Positions 56,202 to 64,000 of a stretch of 64,000 bases of DNA are shown one piece after another. The stretch comes from Tardiphaga sp. vice304 (GTDB lineage Bacteria; Pseudomonadota; Alphaproteobacteria; Rhizobiales; Xanthobacteraceae). The position numbers were made by a program, and so were the translations under genes. The notes below the pieces were generated by a model. It searched no databases, was not told where the DNA came from, and saw only the letters and a list, made by a program, of their open reading frames with translations. Where the stretch lies: positions 2,964,001-3,028,000 of the forward strand of contig NZ_CP041402.1 of the NCBI RefSeq assembly GCF_007018905.1, written 5' to 3'. How positions within the stretch are numbered: the first letter of the stretch is position 1; every line of letters starts with the position of its first letter.

Positions 56202-56374
56202 TGCGATTTCGGGACAACGTGGCCGATAGGCAACGTCTTGGAACGAAAATGAAATCGCCACGCGAAAGGCCGTTTGCCAGTCTGGTAAAATTGGCTACAA
56301 GCGGGGCAACAAATGGGATTCTGTCAGACCGTAGGGGTGCGGGCTGGCGATGGAATGATAAGGGCGCGCAGCGC

Positions 56375-58912
56375 ATGAAGTTTGGTTTGCGGGTATTGCG
56401 GGGAAGTCTGGTTGCTTCTCTGATCATGGTCGCCATGCCGGTCGCCGCTACGGTGACTGCTGCGCTGGTTTCGTCGTCTGCTTCTGCCCAGACCGTGGCG
56501 TCGATCTCCGTCGCGGGCAATCGCCGCGTCGACGTCGAGACGATCCGCTCCTACTTCCGGCCCGGCCCGAGTGGCCGCCTCGACCAGGGCGTGCTCGATG
56601 ACGGCCTCAAGGCCCTGATCGAGACCGGCCTGTTCCAGGACGTCCGGATCAGCCAGCCAGGCGGGCGTGTTCTGGTTTCCGTCGTCGAGAACCCGGTCAT
56701 TGGCCGCGTTGCCTTCGAGGGCAACAAGAAGGTCAAGGACGACCAGCTCACCGCCGAAGTGCAGTCGAAGTCGCGCGGTACGCTGTCGCGCCCGATGGTG
56801 CAGGCCGACGCCTCCCGTATCGCCGAGATCTATCGCCGCTCCGGCCGCTACGACGTCAGCGTCGTTCCCGAGATCATCGAGCAGCCCAACAACCGCGTCG
56901 ACCTGATCTTCACGGTCAATGAAGGCGTCAAGACCGGCGTCAAGCAGATCGAGTTCATCGGCAACAAGGCCTATTCGTCCTACCGCCTCAAGGACGTGAT
57001 CAAGACCCGCGAATCCAACGTCCTGAGCTTCCTCGCCTCCGGCGACATCTACGATCCGGACCGTGTCGAAGCCGATCGCGACCTGATCCGCCGCTATTAC
57101 CTGAAGAACGGCTACGCCGACGTTCAGGTCGTCGCCGCGCTCACCGAATACGATCCCGAGCGCAAGGGCTTCCTGGTTACCTTCAAGATCGAGGAGGGCC
57201 AGCAGTACCGCGTCGCTTCCGTCGACTACCAGTCGACCATCCCGACCCTCGATGGCCGCTCGCTGAGCAGCTTCTCCCGCGTCAATGTCGGCTCGCTCTA
57301 CAACGCGGAAGCGCTGGAGAAGTCGGTCGAGGAGATGCAGATCGAGACCTCGCGCCGTGGCTATGCCTTCGCCGTGGTCCGTCCGCGTGGCGATCGCAAC
57401 TTCGAAGCCCACACCGTCTCGATCTCGTTCGCGATCGAAGAGGGCCCGCGCACCTACATCGAGCGCATCAACGTTCGCGGCAACACCCGCACCCGTGACT
57501 ATGTCATCCGTCGCGAGTTCGACCTGTCGGAAGGCGACGCGTATAACCGCGCGCTGGTCGACCGTGCCGAGCGTCGCCTCAAGAACCTCGACTTCTTCAA
57601 GAGCGTGAAGGTTTCGACCGAGCCCGGCTCGTCGAGCGATCGCGTGATCCTGGTCGTCGATCTCGAAGAAAAATCCACCGGCGACTTCTCGGTCTCGGGC
57701 GGTTACTCGACGACCGACGGCGCGCTGGGCGAAGTCAGCGTCTCCGAGCGCAACTTCCTCGGCCGCGGCCTGTTCGCCAAGGCGTCGGTGCAGTACGGCC
57801 AGTATGCCCGCGGCTACTCGCTGTCCTTCGTCGAGCCCTATCTGCTCGACTACCGCGTGGCGCTCGGCCTGGATTTCTTCCAGCGCGAGCAGCTTTCCAA
57901 CAGCTACATCTCGTACAACACCAAGACGATCGGCTTCAGTCCGCGTCTCGGCTTCGGTCTGCGTGAGGATCTGACCCTGCAGCTGCGCTATTCGCTGTAT
58001 CAGCAGAAGATCTCGCTGCCGTCGACCTACAACAACTGTAATAATAACACAGCCAATGGCCTGCTCGCATTTAACCAGACACCAGCCGCGCTGAATGCTG
58101 CGGGAAGCACCCCAAACCCAGCTAATTCAGCGACCTTTGGCTGCTACGCCGACGGTGAATCCTCGCTGCCGGTCCGCAGGGAACTGGCTGGCGGCGCGAC
58201 CATCACGTCGCTGGTCGGCTACACGCTCAACTACAACACCCTCGACAACAACAAGAACCCCACCGACGGCCTGTTCGTCGAATGGAAGCAGGATTACGCC
58301 GGCGTCGGCGGCGACGTCAGCTACCTGAAATCGACCATCGATGCGAAGTACTACACCCCGCTGGTCGCCGACATCGTCGGCCTGCTGCGGGTCCAGGGCG
58401 GCATGCTGAATTCGGTCGGCAAGGACATCCGCATGCTTGACCATTTCCAGATGGGTCCGAACCTGGTTCGCGGTTTCGCGCCGAACGGCATCGGCCCGCG
58501 TGACATCAGCTACGTCGCCCTGGGTGCGACGGGCGATGCGATCGGCGGCACGAAGTATTGGGGCGCGTCGGCTGAATTGCAGATGCCGTTCTGGTTCCTG
58601 CCGAAGGAAGTTGGCATCAAGGGCGCGGTCTATGCAGATGCCGGCGGGTTGTGGGATTATCAGGGTCCGACGTCGTGGGCGCAGACGGGTGAAGTCAACA
58701 CCGCAGGCTGCACTCCCGCCAGCAAGACGACCGTTGGTACCTGTACCGGTCTGCAGGCTGACACCAGCAACACGATCCGCTCGTCGGTCGGTGTTGGCTT
58801 GATCTGGCAGTCGCCGTTCGGTCCGCTGCGCTTCGACTACGCGGTGCCGATCACCAAGGGCGACTACGATCGCGTCCAGCAGTTCAAGTTTGGCGGCGGA
58901 ACTTCGTTCTGA
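56375..58912 (+). CDS. bamA: Outer membrane protein assembly factor BamA
   Basis: An 845-residue Omp85 protein that inserts beta-barrel proteins into the outer membrane. Signal peptide at about 1-39 (ending SSASAQ). Five POTRA domains follow ([20 protein letters not shown] opens the first), then a 16-stranded barrel ending with GGGTSF, whose terminal Phe is the barrel signal. A loop with many Asn residues (NNCNNNTANG, near 550) lies in an extracellular position. ATG 56375 is chosen because the signal peptide starts there; a ~59-codon upstream extension is not protein-like. Confidence 0.96.
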   Translation: MKFGLRVLRGSLVASLIMVAMPVAATVTAALVSSSASAQTVASISVAGNRRVDVETIRSYFRPGPSGRLDQGVLDDGLKALIETGLFQDVRISQPGGRVLVSVVENPVIGRVAFEGNKKVKDDQLTAEVQSKSRGTLSRPMVQADASRIAEIYRRSGRYDVSVVPEIIEQPNNRVDLIFTVNEGVKTGVKQIEFIGNKAYSSYRLKDVIKTRESNVLSFLASGDIYDPDRVEADRDLIRRYYLKNGYADVQVVAALTEYDPERKGFLVTFKIEEGQQYRVASVDYQSTIPTLDGRSLSSFSRVNVGSLYNAEALEKSVEEMQIETSRRGYAFAVVRPRGDRNFEAHTVSISFAIEEGPRTYIERINVRGNTRTRDYVIRREFDLSEGDAYNRALVDRAERRLKNLDFFKSVKVSTEPGSSSDRVILVVDLEEKSTGDFSVSGGYSTTDGALGEVSVSERNFLGRGLFAKASVQYGQYARGYSLSFVEPYLLDYRVALGLDFFQREQLSNSYISYNTKTIGFSPRLGFGLREDLTLQLRYSLYQQKISLPSTYNNCNNNTANGLLAFNQTPAALNAAGSTPNPANSATFGCYADGESSLPVRRELAGGATITSLVGYTLNYNTLDNNKNPTDGLFVEWKQDYAGVGGDVSYLKSTIDAKYYTPLVADIVGLLRVQGGMLNSVGKDIRMLDHFQMGPNLVRGFAPNGIGPRDISYVALGATGDAIGGTKYWGASAELQMPFWFLPKEVGIKGAVYADAGGLWDYQGPTSWAQTGEVNTAGCTPASKTTVGTCTGLQADTSNTIRSSVGVGLIWQSPFGPLRFDYAVPITKGDYDRVQQFKFGGGTSF

Positions 58913-58944
58913 GTTTGATCACGCGCCGTACCGCGACGGGTGGC

Positions 58945-60024
58945 ATGGCACAGCCGGACTTCTTCAAGCAAACGCCGTCGCTGACGCTGGCCGAGATCGC
59001 CGCGTCAGCGAAGGTTGAGCTGGTCGATCCCTCCAGGGCCGACCAGTTGATCACCGGGCTCGCCGCGCTCGACGGTGCAGGCCCGCACGATCTCGCCTTC
59101 TTCGATAACGTCCGCTACATCCACCAGCTCGCGCAGACCCGCGCGGGCGCGGTGCTGGTGAGCGAGCGTTTCAAGGGCGACATTCCCCCGCACATCGCCG
59201 TTCTCCGCGCCAAAAGCCCGTTTGGCGCTTTCGTGGCGCTCAGCCGCGACTGGCACGACGACGCGCTGCGGCCGCGGTCCGGCTTCGGCCTGAACGGCGT
59301 CGCGGCCTCCGCCGTGATCCATCCCACGGCGATGCTGGAAGACGACGTCACGATCGATCCGCTCGCGGTGATCGGGCCGGATGTCGAAATCGGCGCCGGC
59401 ACCGTGATCGGCTCCGGCGCGGTGATCGCCGCCGGCGTCAAGATCGGCCGCGACTGCAATGTCGGCGCCAATTGCGTGATCCAGTTCGCGCTGATCGGCA
59501 ACAACGTGTTGATCCACCCGGGCTGCCTGATCGGGCAGGACGGCTATGGCTTCATCTTCGCGGCCACCCATCTCAAGGTGCCGCAGACCGGCCGCGTGTT
59601 GATCCAGAACGACGTCGAGATCGGCGCCGGCACCGCGATCGACCGCGGCAGCCTGCGCGACACCGTGATCGGCGAGGGCACCAAGATCGACAATCTGGTT
59701 CAGATCGGCCACAATGTGACGATCGGGCGGCACTGCCTGATTGCCGCCAAATGCGGGCTGGCCGGCAGCCTGACGCTCGGCGACCATGTGGCGCTGGGCG
59801 CCATGGTCGGCCTCAATAATCACATCACGATCGGCGACGGCGCGCAGGTCACCGCGATGAGCGGCGTCAAGGACTCGATCCCCGCCAAGGGGCGTTGGGG
59901 CGGGTTCTTCGCCAAGCCGACCAAGCAGTGGTTTCGCGAGATCCTCGCGGTTGAAAAGCTCGGGCGCGACAGCGCACCGGGCGCCAATACAGGTTCGCAG
60001 GACGCGAAGGACGAGGGGCAATGA
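58945..60024 (+). CDS. lpxD: UDP-3-O-(3-hydroxyacyl)glucosamine N-acyltransferase
   Basis: A 359-residue left-handed beta-helix acyltransferase of lipid A synthesis. N-terminal uridine-binding domain ([14 protein letters not shown], then [13 protein letters not shown]), then many hexapeptide repeats ([20 protein letters not shown]). The catalytic histidine is likely in [23 protein letters not shown] 58945 (MAQPDFF) is preferred over a TTG at 58915. Overlaps fabZ by four bases. Confidence 0.95.
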   Translation: MAQPDFFKQTPSLTLAEIAASAKVELVDPSRADQLITGLAALDGAGPHDLAFFDNVRYIHQLAQTRAGAVLVSERFKGDIPPHIAVLRAKSPFGAFVALSRDWHDDALRPRSGFGLNGVAASAVIHPTAMLEDDVTIDPLAVIGPDVEIGAGTVIGSGAVIAAGVKIGRDCNVGANCVIQFALIGNNVLIHPGCLIGQDGYGFIFAATHLKVPQTGRVLIQNDVEIGAGTAIDRGSLRDTVIGEGTKIDNLVQIGHNVTIGRHCLIAAKCGLAGSLTLGDHVALGAMVGLNNHITIGDGAQVTAMSGVKDSIPAKGRWGGFFAKPTKQWFREILAVEKLGRDSAPGANTGSQDAKDEGQ

Positions 60025-60500
60025 GCGAAGTTTCATCGATCGATCAGGAGTCACCGATTGCGTATGATCTGGTCGATATCAACACCATCCTGAAGACGCT
60101 GCCGCACCGTTATCCGTTTCTGCTGATCGACCGCGTCGTCAACATCCGCAAGGACTACAGCGGCATCGGCGTCAAGAACGTCACGATCAACGAGCCGGCC
60201 TTCCTCGGTCACTTCCCGGACCGTCCGGTATTTCCGGGCGTGCTGATGATCGAGGGCATGGCGCAGACCGCCGGCGTGATCGGCATCATGTCGGTCGAGG
60301 GCACGCAGAAGCCGCGCGCGGTGTACTTCCTGACCATCGACAAATGCAAATTCCGCAAGCCGGTGATGCCCGGTGACACGATCGAGTATCACATGCGCAG
60401 CATCGGCCGGAAGAAGTCGATGTGGTGGTTCCACGGCGACGCCAAGGTCAACGGCGTCATCGTCGCTTCCGCCGACGTCGGCGCGATGCTGACCGACTGA
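60021..60500 (+). CDS. fabZ: 3-hydroxyacyl-[acyl-carrier-protein] dehydratase
   Basis: A 159-residue hot-dog-fold dehydratase of fatty acid synthesis. The catalytic His and Glu lie in [20 protein letters not shown], with [16 protein letters not shown] before it. Its place between lpxD and lpxA, standard in Gram-negative bacteria, links fatty acid and lipid A supply. Confidence 0.96.
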   Translation: MSEVSSIDQESPIAYDLVDINTILKTLPHRYPFLLIDRVVNIRKDYSGIGVKNVTINEPAFLGHFPDRPVFPGVLMIEGMAQTAGVIGIMSVEGTQKPRAVYFLTIDKCKFRKPVMPGDTIEYHMRSIGRKKSMWWFHGDAKVNGVIVASADVGAMLTD

Positions 60501-60636
60501 CGCTGCCGTTGCTGGCGGGCGCCTGGTTTTGGCGAAGCGAAACCAGACGTGACTGGACAGGGCTGGTTCCCGGCGCTAACCAGCCGAAAACCATACATAT
60601 TCACAGCCTTGGCGCTGTCAGAACCTGGACCCTGCG

Positions 60637-61440
60637 ATGAGCAATATCGATCCCACGGCGCGAATTGCAGATGGCGCGGTGATCGGCGAGGGCACCACCA
60701 TCGGGCCGTATTGCATCATCGGGCCGAACGTCGTGATCGGGGCGGACTGCAAGCTGATCGCCCATGTCCACATCACCGCGCAGACCACCATCGGTGACGG
60801 CTGCACGATCTATCCGTTCGCATCATTGGGCACGCCGCCGCAGTCGCTGAGCTACAAGGGCGAGTTGACGAAGCTCGTGATCGGCAACGGCTGCACGATC
60901 CGCGAATCCGTCACCATGAACGCCGGCACCGTCGCGGGTGGCGGCGTCACCACGGTCGGCGATCGCGGCTACTACATGAATTGCAGCCATGTCGGCCATG
61001 ACTGCCATGTCGGCAACGACGTGATCTTCGCGACCTCGGCGACGCTCGGCGGCCATTGCGAGATCGGCGACTTCGTGTTCATGGGCGGGCTCTCGGCCGT
61101 GCACCAGTTCACCCGGATCGGTCCGCAGGCGATGGTCGGCGGCATCTGCGGCGTGCGCGGCGACGTCATCCCGTTCGCGCTGGTCAACGGCCAGTACGCC
61201 AGCCTGGAAGGCCTCAACATCATCGGCATGAAGCGCCGCAAATTCACCAAGCAGCGCCTGGCGCTGGTGCGCGGATTTTACCAGAAGCTGTTTCACGGCG
61301 AGGGTATCTTCGCCGAGCGGCTGGCGCGCGTGCAGCCGCTGGCCTCCGAGGATCCGGCGATCGCCGAGATACTCGCCTTCATCGCCGCCGGCCAGCATCG
61401 TGCGCTGTGCCTGCCCGAGGATGGCAAGGGCAAATCCTGA
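60637..61440 (+). CDS. lpxA: UDP-N-acetylglucosamine acyltransferase
   Basis: A 267-residue trimeric beta-helix enzyme that starts lipid A synthesis. Hexapeptide repeats begin with GTTIGPYCIIGPNVVIGADC; the catalytic histidine lies in GYYMNCSHVGHDCHVGND; the C-terminal helical part has SLEGLNIIGMKRRKFTKQRL. ATG 60637 is 136 bp after fabZ, a longer gap than elsewhere in this run. Confidence 0.96.
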   Translation: MSNIDPTARIADGAVIGEGTTIGPYCIIGPNVVIGADCKLIAHVHITAQTTIGDGCTIYPFASLGTPPQSLSYKGELTKLVIGNGCTIRESVTMNAGTVAGGGVTTVGDRGYYMNCSHVGHDCHVGNDVIFATSATLGGHCEIGDFVFMGGLSAVHQFTRIGPQAMVGGICGVRGDVIPFALVNGQYASLEGLNIIGMKRRKFTKQRLALVRGFYQKLFHGEGIFAERLARVQPLASEDPAIAEILAFIAAGQHRALCLPEDGKGKS

Positions 61441-61472
61441 TTGGTCCAATTGATCGCGGCGCGGGGCAGGCC

Positions 61473-62330
61473 ATGACGCATCAAGAACCGGTTCTCGCTT
61501 CCCACGTCGGCCTGATTGCCGGCGGCGGCGTGCTGCCCTTCGCGGTCGCCGACTCACTCAAGGCGCGCGGCGTCACGCCGATCCTGTTTGCGCTGAAGGG
61601 GTTCTGCGATCCGGTCGCCGCCAGCAGGTTCAGGCATCACTGGGTGCCGCTCGGCCGGATCGGCCGGCTGAAAAGCCTGATGCGCGACGAACATTGCCGT
61701 GACCTGGTCTTCATCGGCACCTTGGTGCGGCCGGCGCTGTCCGAAATTCGCATGGATTGGGGAACGCTGCGAGCGATGCGGCACATCCTGTCCGCGTTTC
61801 GCGGCGGCGACGATCACCTGCTCACCGGCATCGGCCGCATCTTCGAAGACGATGGCTTTCGCCTGCTCGGGATCAAGGACGTAGCACCGGATTTGCTGAT
61901 GCCGGCGGGATCGTTGTGCCGCGCGCGGCCCGATGCCGGCGCGGAGGCCGATATCACCAAGGGGCTCGCTGTGCTCGGCGCGCTGAGCCCGTTCGACATC
62001 GGCCAGGCGACCGTCGTGATCGACGGCCACGTGATCGGCGTCGAGGGCATCGAGGGCACCGACGGGCTGCTGGCGCGCGTGGCGCAGTTGCGCGCGCAGG
62101 GTCGTATTCGTGCCAGGCCGGGCCGCGGCGTGCTGGTGAAGGCGCCCAAGAGCGGGCAGGATTTGCGCTTCGACATGCCGACGCTCGGTCCGCAAACAAT
62201 TGCACGGGCGGCCGAGGCGGGGCTGGCCGGCATCGCCATCGTCGCCGGCAACACCATCGTCGCCGAGCCGCAACAGATGGTGGACGCCGCCGACGCCGCC
62301 GGCCTGTTCGTGACGGGGGTAACGGCGTGA
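61473..62330 (+). CDS. lpxI: UDP-2,3-diacylglucosamine diphosphatase LpxI
   Basis: A 285-residue enzyme (DUF1009) that cuts UDP-2,3-diacylglucosamine to lipid X, used in alphaproteobacteria in place of LpxH. It has LIAGGGVLPFAVADSLKARG at the start, HHWVPLGRIGRLKSLMRDE, GDDHLLTGIGRIFEDDGF and the conserved LVKAPKSGQDLRFDMPTLG near the end. Its stop overlaps the lpxB GTG (GTGA). Confidence 0.94.
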   Translation: MTHQEPVLASHVGLIAGGGVLPFAVADSLKARGVTPILFALKGFCDPVAASRFRHHWVPLGRIGRLKSLMRDEHCRDLVFIGTLVRPALSEIRMDWGTLRAMRHILSAFRGGDDHLLTGIGRIFEDDGFRLLGIKDVAPDLLMPAGSLCRARPDAGAEADITKGLAVLGALSPFDIGQATVVIDGHVIGVEGIEGTDGLLARVAQLRAQGRIRARPGRGVLVKAPKSGQDLRFDMPTLGPQTIARAAEAGLAGIAIVAGNTIVAEPQQMVDAADAAGLFVTGVTA

Positions 62331-63484
62331 CGCGAAAGATCTTTCTGATCGCCACCGAAGAATCCGGCGACCGCCTCGGCTCGGCGCTGATGAAGGTGCT
62401 GCGGCAGCGCCTCGGCGACGACGTCAGCTTTGAAGGCATCGGCGGCTCGACGATGGCCGCCGAGGGGCTGGCCTCGCTGTTTCCGATCGAGGCGCTGTCG
62501 ATCATCGGCTTTGCCGCGATTCCAAAAAAGCTGCCGATGATCCTGCGCCGGCTGGCCGAGGCCACCGACGCCGTGCTGAAGGCCGCCCCCGATATACTGG
62601 TGATCATCGACAGCCCCGATTTCACCCATCGCGTGGCGCGCCGCGTACGCCGCCGCGCGCCCAACATTCCGATCGTCGACTACGTCTCGCCATCGGTCTG
62701 GGCGTGGCGGCCGGGCCGGGCGCGGGCGATGCGCGGTTATGTCGACCACGTATTGGGGCTGCTGCCGTTCGAGCCCGAGGTGCACCGGCAGCTCGGCGGT
62801 CCGCCGTGCAGCTATGTCGGCCATCCCCTGATCGAGCAGATTGCATCGCTCCGCCCGAACCCCGAAGAGCAGGCGCGCCGCGACGCCAGCCCGCCGGTGC
62901 TGCTGGTGCTGCCCGGCAGCCGGCGCAGCGAGATCCGCCATCACATGGCGATCTTTGGCGCAGCCCTCGGGCTGTTGCGGAAGCAGGGTGTGGCATTCGA
63001 GCTGATCCTGCCGACCATGCCGCATCTCGAACAGGCCATTGCCGTCGCGCTGAAGGACTGGCCGGTGCAGCCGCGCGTCGTGGTCGGCGAGGCCGACAAG
63101 CGCGCCGCATTTCGCATCGCGCACGCCGCGCTGGCGAAGTCGGGCACCTCGACGCTGGAACTGGCCATCGCCGGTGTGCCGATGGTTGCTGCCTACAAGG
63201 GCGGCAATGTCGAGGCCTGGATCGCACGCCGCGTGATCCGCTCGGCCTCGGTGATCCTCGCCAATCTGGTGGTCGGTGAAAACGTGGTGCCGGAATATAT
63301 CCAGCAGGACTGCACGCCGGACAATCTCGCGCCGGCGCTGCGCGACGTGCTCGCCGACACGGCGCTGCGGCAGCGCCAGGTCGAGGCCTTTGCGAAGCTC
63401 GACACCATCATGGCGACCGGCAAGACCTCGCCGAGCATCGGCGCGGCGGAAATCGTGATCGGGATGTTGAAGCGGCGCGGCTAG
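62327..63484 (+). CDS. lpxB: Lipid-A-disaccharide synthase
   Basis: A 385-residue glycosyltransferase (GT19) that joins lipid X and UDP-2,3-diacylglucosamine. It opens with KIFLIATEESGDRLGSALMK and has YVSPSVWAWRPGRARAM, LLVLPGSRRSEIRHHM and AKSGTSTLELAIAGVPMV. GTG start overlaps the lpxI stop. It ends the lpx run, followed by a bidirectional terminator. Confidence 0.96.
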   Translation: MTRKIFLIATEESGDRLGSALMKVLRQRLGDDVSFEGIGGSTMAAEGLASLFPIEALSIIGFAAIPKKLPMILRRLAEATDAVLKAAPDILVIIDSPDFTHRVARRVRRRAPNIPIVDYVSPSVWAWRPGRARAMRGYVDHVLGLLPFEPEVHRQLGGPPCSYVGHPLIEQIASLRPNPEEQARRDASPPVLLVLPGSRRSEIRHHMAIFGAALGLLRKQGVAFELILPTMPHLEQAIAVALKDWPVQPRVVVGEADKRAAFRIAHAALAKSGTSTLELAIAGVPMVAAYKGGNVEAWIARRVIRSASVILANLVVGENVVPEYIQQDCTPDNLAPALRDVLADTALRQRQVEAFAKLDTIMATGKTSPSIGAAEIVIGMLKRRG

Positions 63485-63494
63485 CTCACAAACG

Positions 63495-63526
63495 AAATCG
63501 GCGGACCGTTTCCGGTCCGCCGATTT
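63495..63526. terminator. Bidirectional terminator between lpxB and gltA
   Basis: AAATCGGCGGACC and GGTCCGCCGATTT form a perfect 13-bp stem with a 6-base loop, so both converging transcripts would see a hairpin followed by a T-rich stretch. Confidence 0.8.
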
Positions 63527-63552
63527 GCTGTTTGGATCCTTGAAGTGACCTA

Positions 63553-64000
63553 TCAGCCGCGCTTGGCGATATCGACGTAATCGCGGCGGGCGGCGCCGGT
63601 GTAGAGCTGGCGCGGACGGCCGATCTTCTGCTGCGGATCCTCGATCATCTCGCTCCACTGGCTGATCCAGCCGACGGTGCGGGCGACCGCGAACAATACG
63701 GTGAACATCGAGGTCGGGAAGCCCATCGCCTTCAGGGTGATGCCCGAATAGAAGTCGACGTTCGGGTACAGCTTGCGGTCGATGAAGTACTGGTCGCTCA
63801 ATGCGATCTTCTCGAGTTCCATCGCCACGGCGAGCATCTCGTCGCCGCCATGACCGGTTTCCTTGAGCACTTCATGGCAGGTCTGCTGCATGATCTTGGC
63901 GCGCGGATCGTAGTTCTTGTAGACGCGGTGACCGAAGCCCATCAGGCGGACGCTGGAATTCTTGTCCTTCACCTTGGCGATGAATTCCGGAATCTTGTCG
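63553..64000 (-). CDS. gltA: Citrate synthase, C-terminal part (start outside window)
   Basis: The last 149 residues of type-II citrate synthase, the entry enzyme of the TCA cycle. [20 protein letters not shown] holds the catalytic histidine, and the conserved [20 protein letters not shown] has the catalytic aspartate; the C-terminal end is [15 protein letters not shown]. The reading frame is open at the right edge. Convergent with lpxB. Confidence 0.96.
   Translation of the reverse strand, partial: DKIPEFIAKVKDKNSSVRLMGFGHRVYKNYDPRAKIMQQTCHEVLKETGHGGDEMLAVAMELEKIALSDQYFIDRKLYPNVDFYSGITLKAMGFPTSMFTVLFAVARTVGWISQWSEMIEDPQQKIGRPRQLYTGAARRDYVDIAKRG

Noticed and set aside
1..64000. Prophage, integrase, insertion sequence or toxin-antitoxin pair
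   Set aside because: No transposase, recombinase or phage protein was recognised anywhere in the window; the tRNA genes show no nearby integrase.

Overview
The window is about 64 kb of GC-rich alphaproteobacterial chromosome. Gene order and protein style point to the Bradyrhizobium/Rhodopseudomonas/Nitrobacter group of Rhizobiales. Supporting marks are a 14-gene nuo operon with unassigned genes inserted in it, small families common in that group (DUF3551, DUF3072, DUF4864, DUF1467), LexA boxes of the rhizobial GAAC-N7-GAAC type, an S2 protein with a long C-terminal extension, and a short bacterial-type prolyl-tRNA synthetase. Species cannot be fixed from sequence reading alone.

Layout. (1) 1-590: 3' end of lon. 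(2) 0.9-14.2 kb: a phosphonate block. A PhnM-like amidohydrolase and a hexapeptide acetyltransferase (cut by an in-frame amber codon) run leftward. phnC-phnD-phnE-phnE, the ABC importer, runs rightward, followed by the PhnF repressor gene in the opposite direction and then a complete C-P lyase operon phnGHIJKLMN. Pho-box-like direct repeats precede three of these transcription units, and a perfect 13-bp inverted repeat, the likely PhnF operator, lies just before phnG. (3) 14.3-18.8 kb: an LRR-protein kinase fusion, a small acidic protein, tRNA-Val(UAC), pepT, an HU protein with an Ala/Lys tail, tRNA-Asp(GUC), and two small genes flanking a LexA box. (4) 18.9-38.1 kb: nuoABCD-fkbM-nuoE-(small)-nuoF-(small)-nuoGHIJKLMN-birA-rnj-mce-DUF1467, largely with overlapping or abutting genes, encoding respiratory complex I plus biotin ligase, RNase J and methylmalonyl-CoA epimerase. 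(5) 38.5-39.1 kb: a gene-poor gap with a 16-bp tandem repeat, a leftward terminator and a possible broken small gene. (6) 39.1-48.4 kb: proS, lolC, lolD, DUF3551, a LexA-boxed 32-residue membrane peptide, dnaE, a secreted amidohydrolase and a small hypothetical gene. (7) 48.6-63.5 kb: a classic envelope and translation run, rpsB-tsf-pyrH-frr-uppS-cdsA-dxr-rseP-bamA-lpxD-fabZ-lpxA-lpxI-lpxB. (8) The end of the window is the 3' part of gltA on the minus strand.

How the parts work together. The phn genes form one import-and-cleavage route for phosphonates, apparently switched on by phosphate starvation (PhoB) and gated by PhnF. The nuo run builds complex I and carries several small or foreign-looking passengers that may be assembly or modification factors. 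The rpsB-to-lpxB run makes translation factors, isoprenoid precursors, undecaprenyl phosphate, CDP-diacylglycerol, the outer-membrane protein insertase and lipid A.

The most interesting unexplained items are the 32-residue single-span membrane protein behind two facing LexA boxes (43.0 kb), which resembles in design the SOS-induced division inhibitor SidA of Caulobacter; the FkbM methyltransferase and two tiny membrane proteins inside the nuo operon; the amber codon in the phosphonate acetyltransferase; and the tandem repeat and terminator island upstream of proS.
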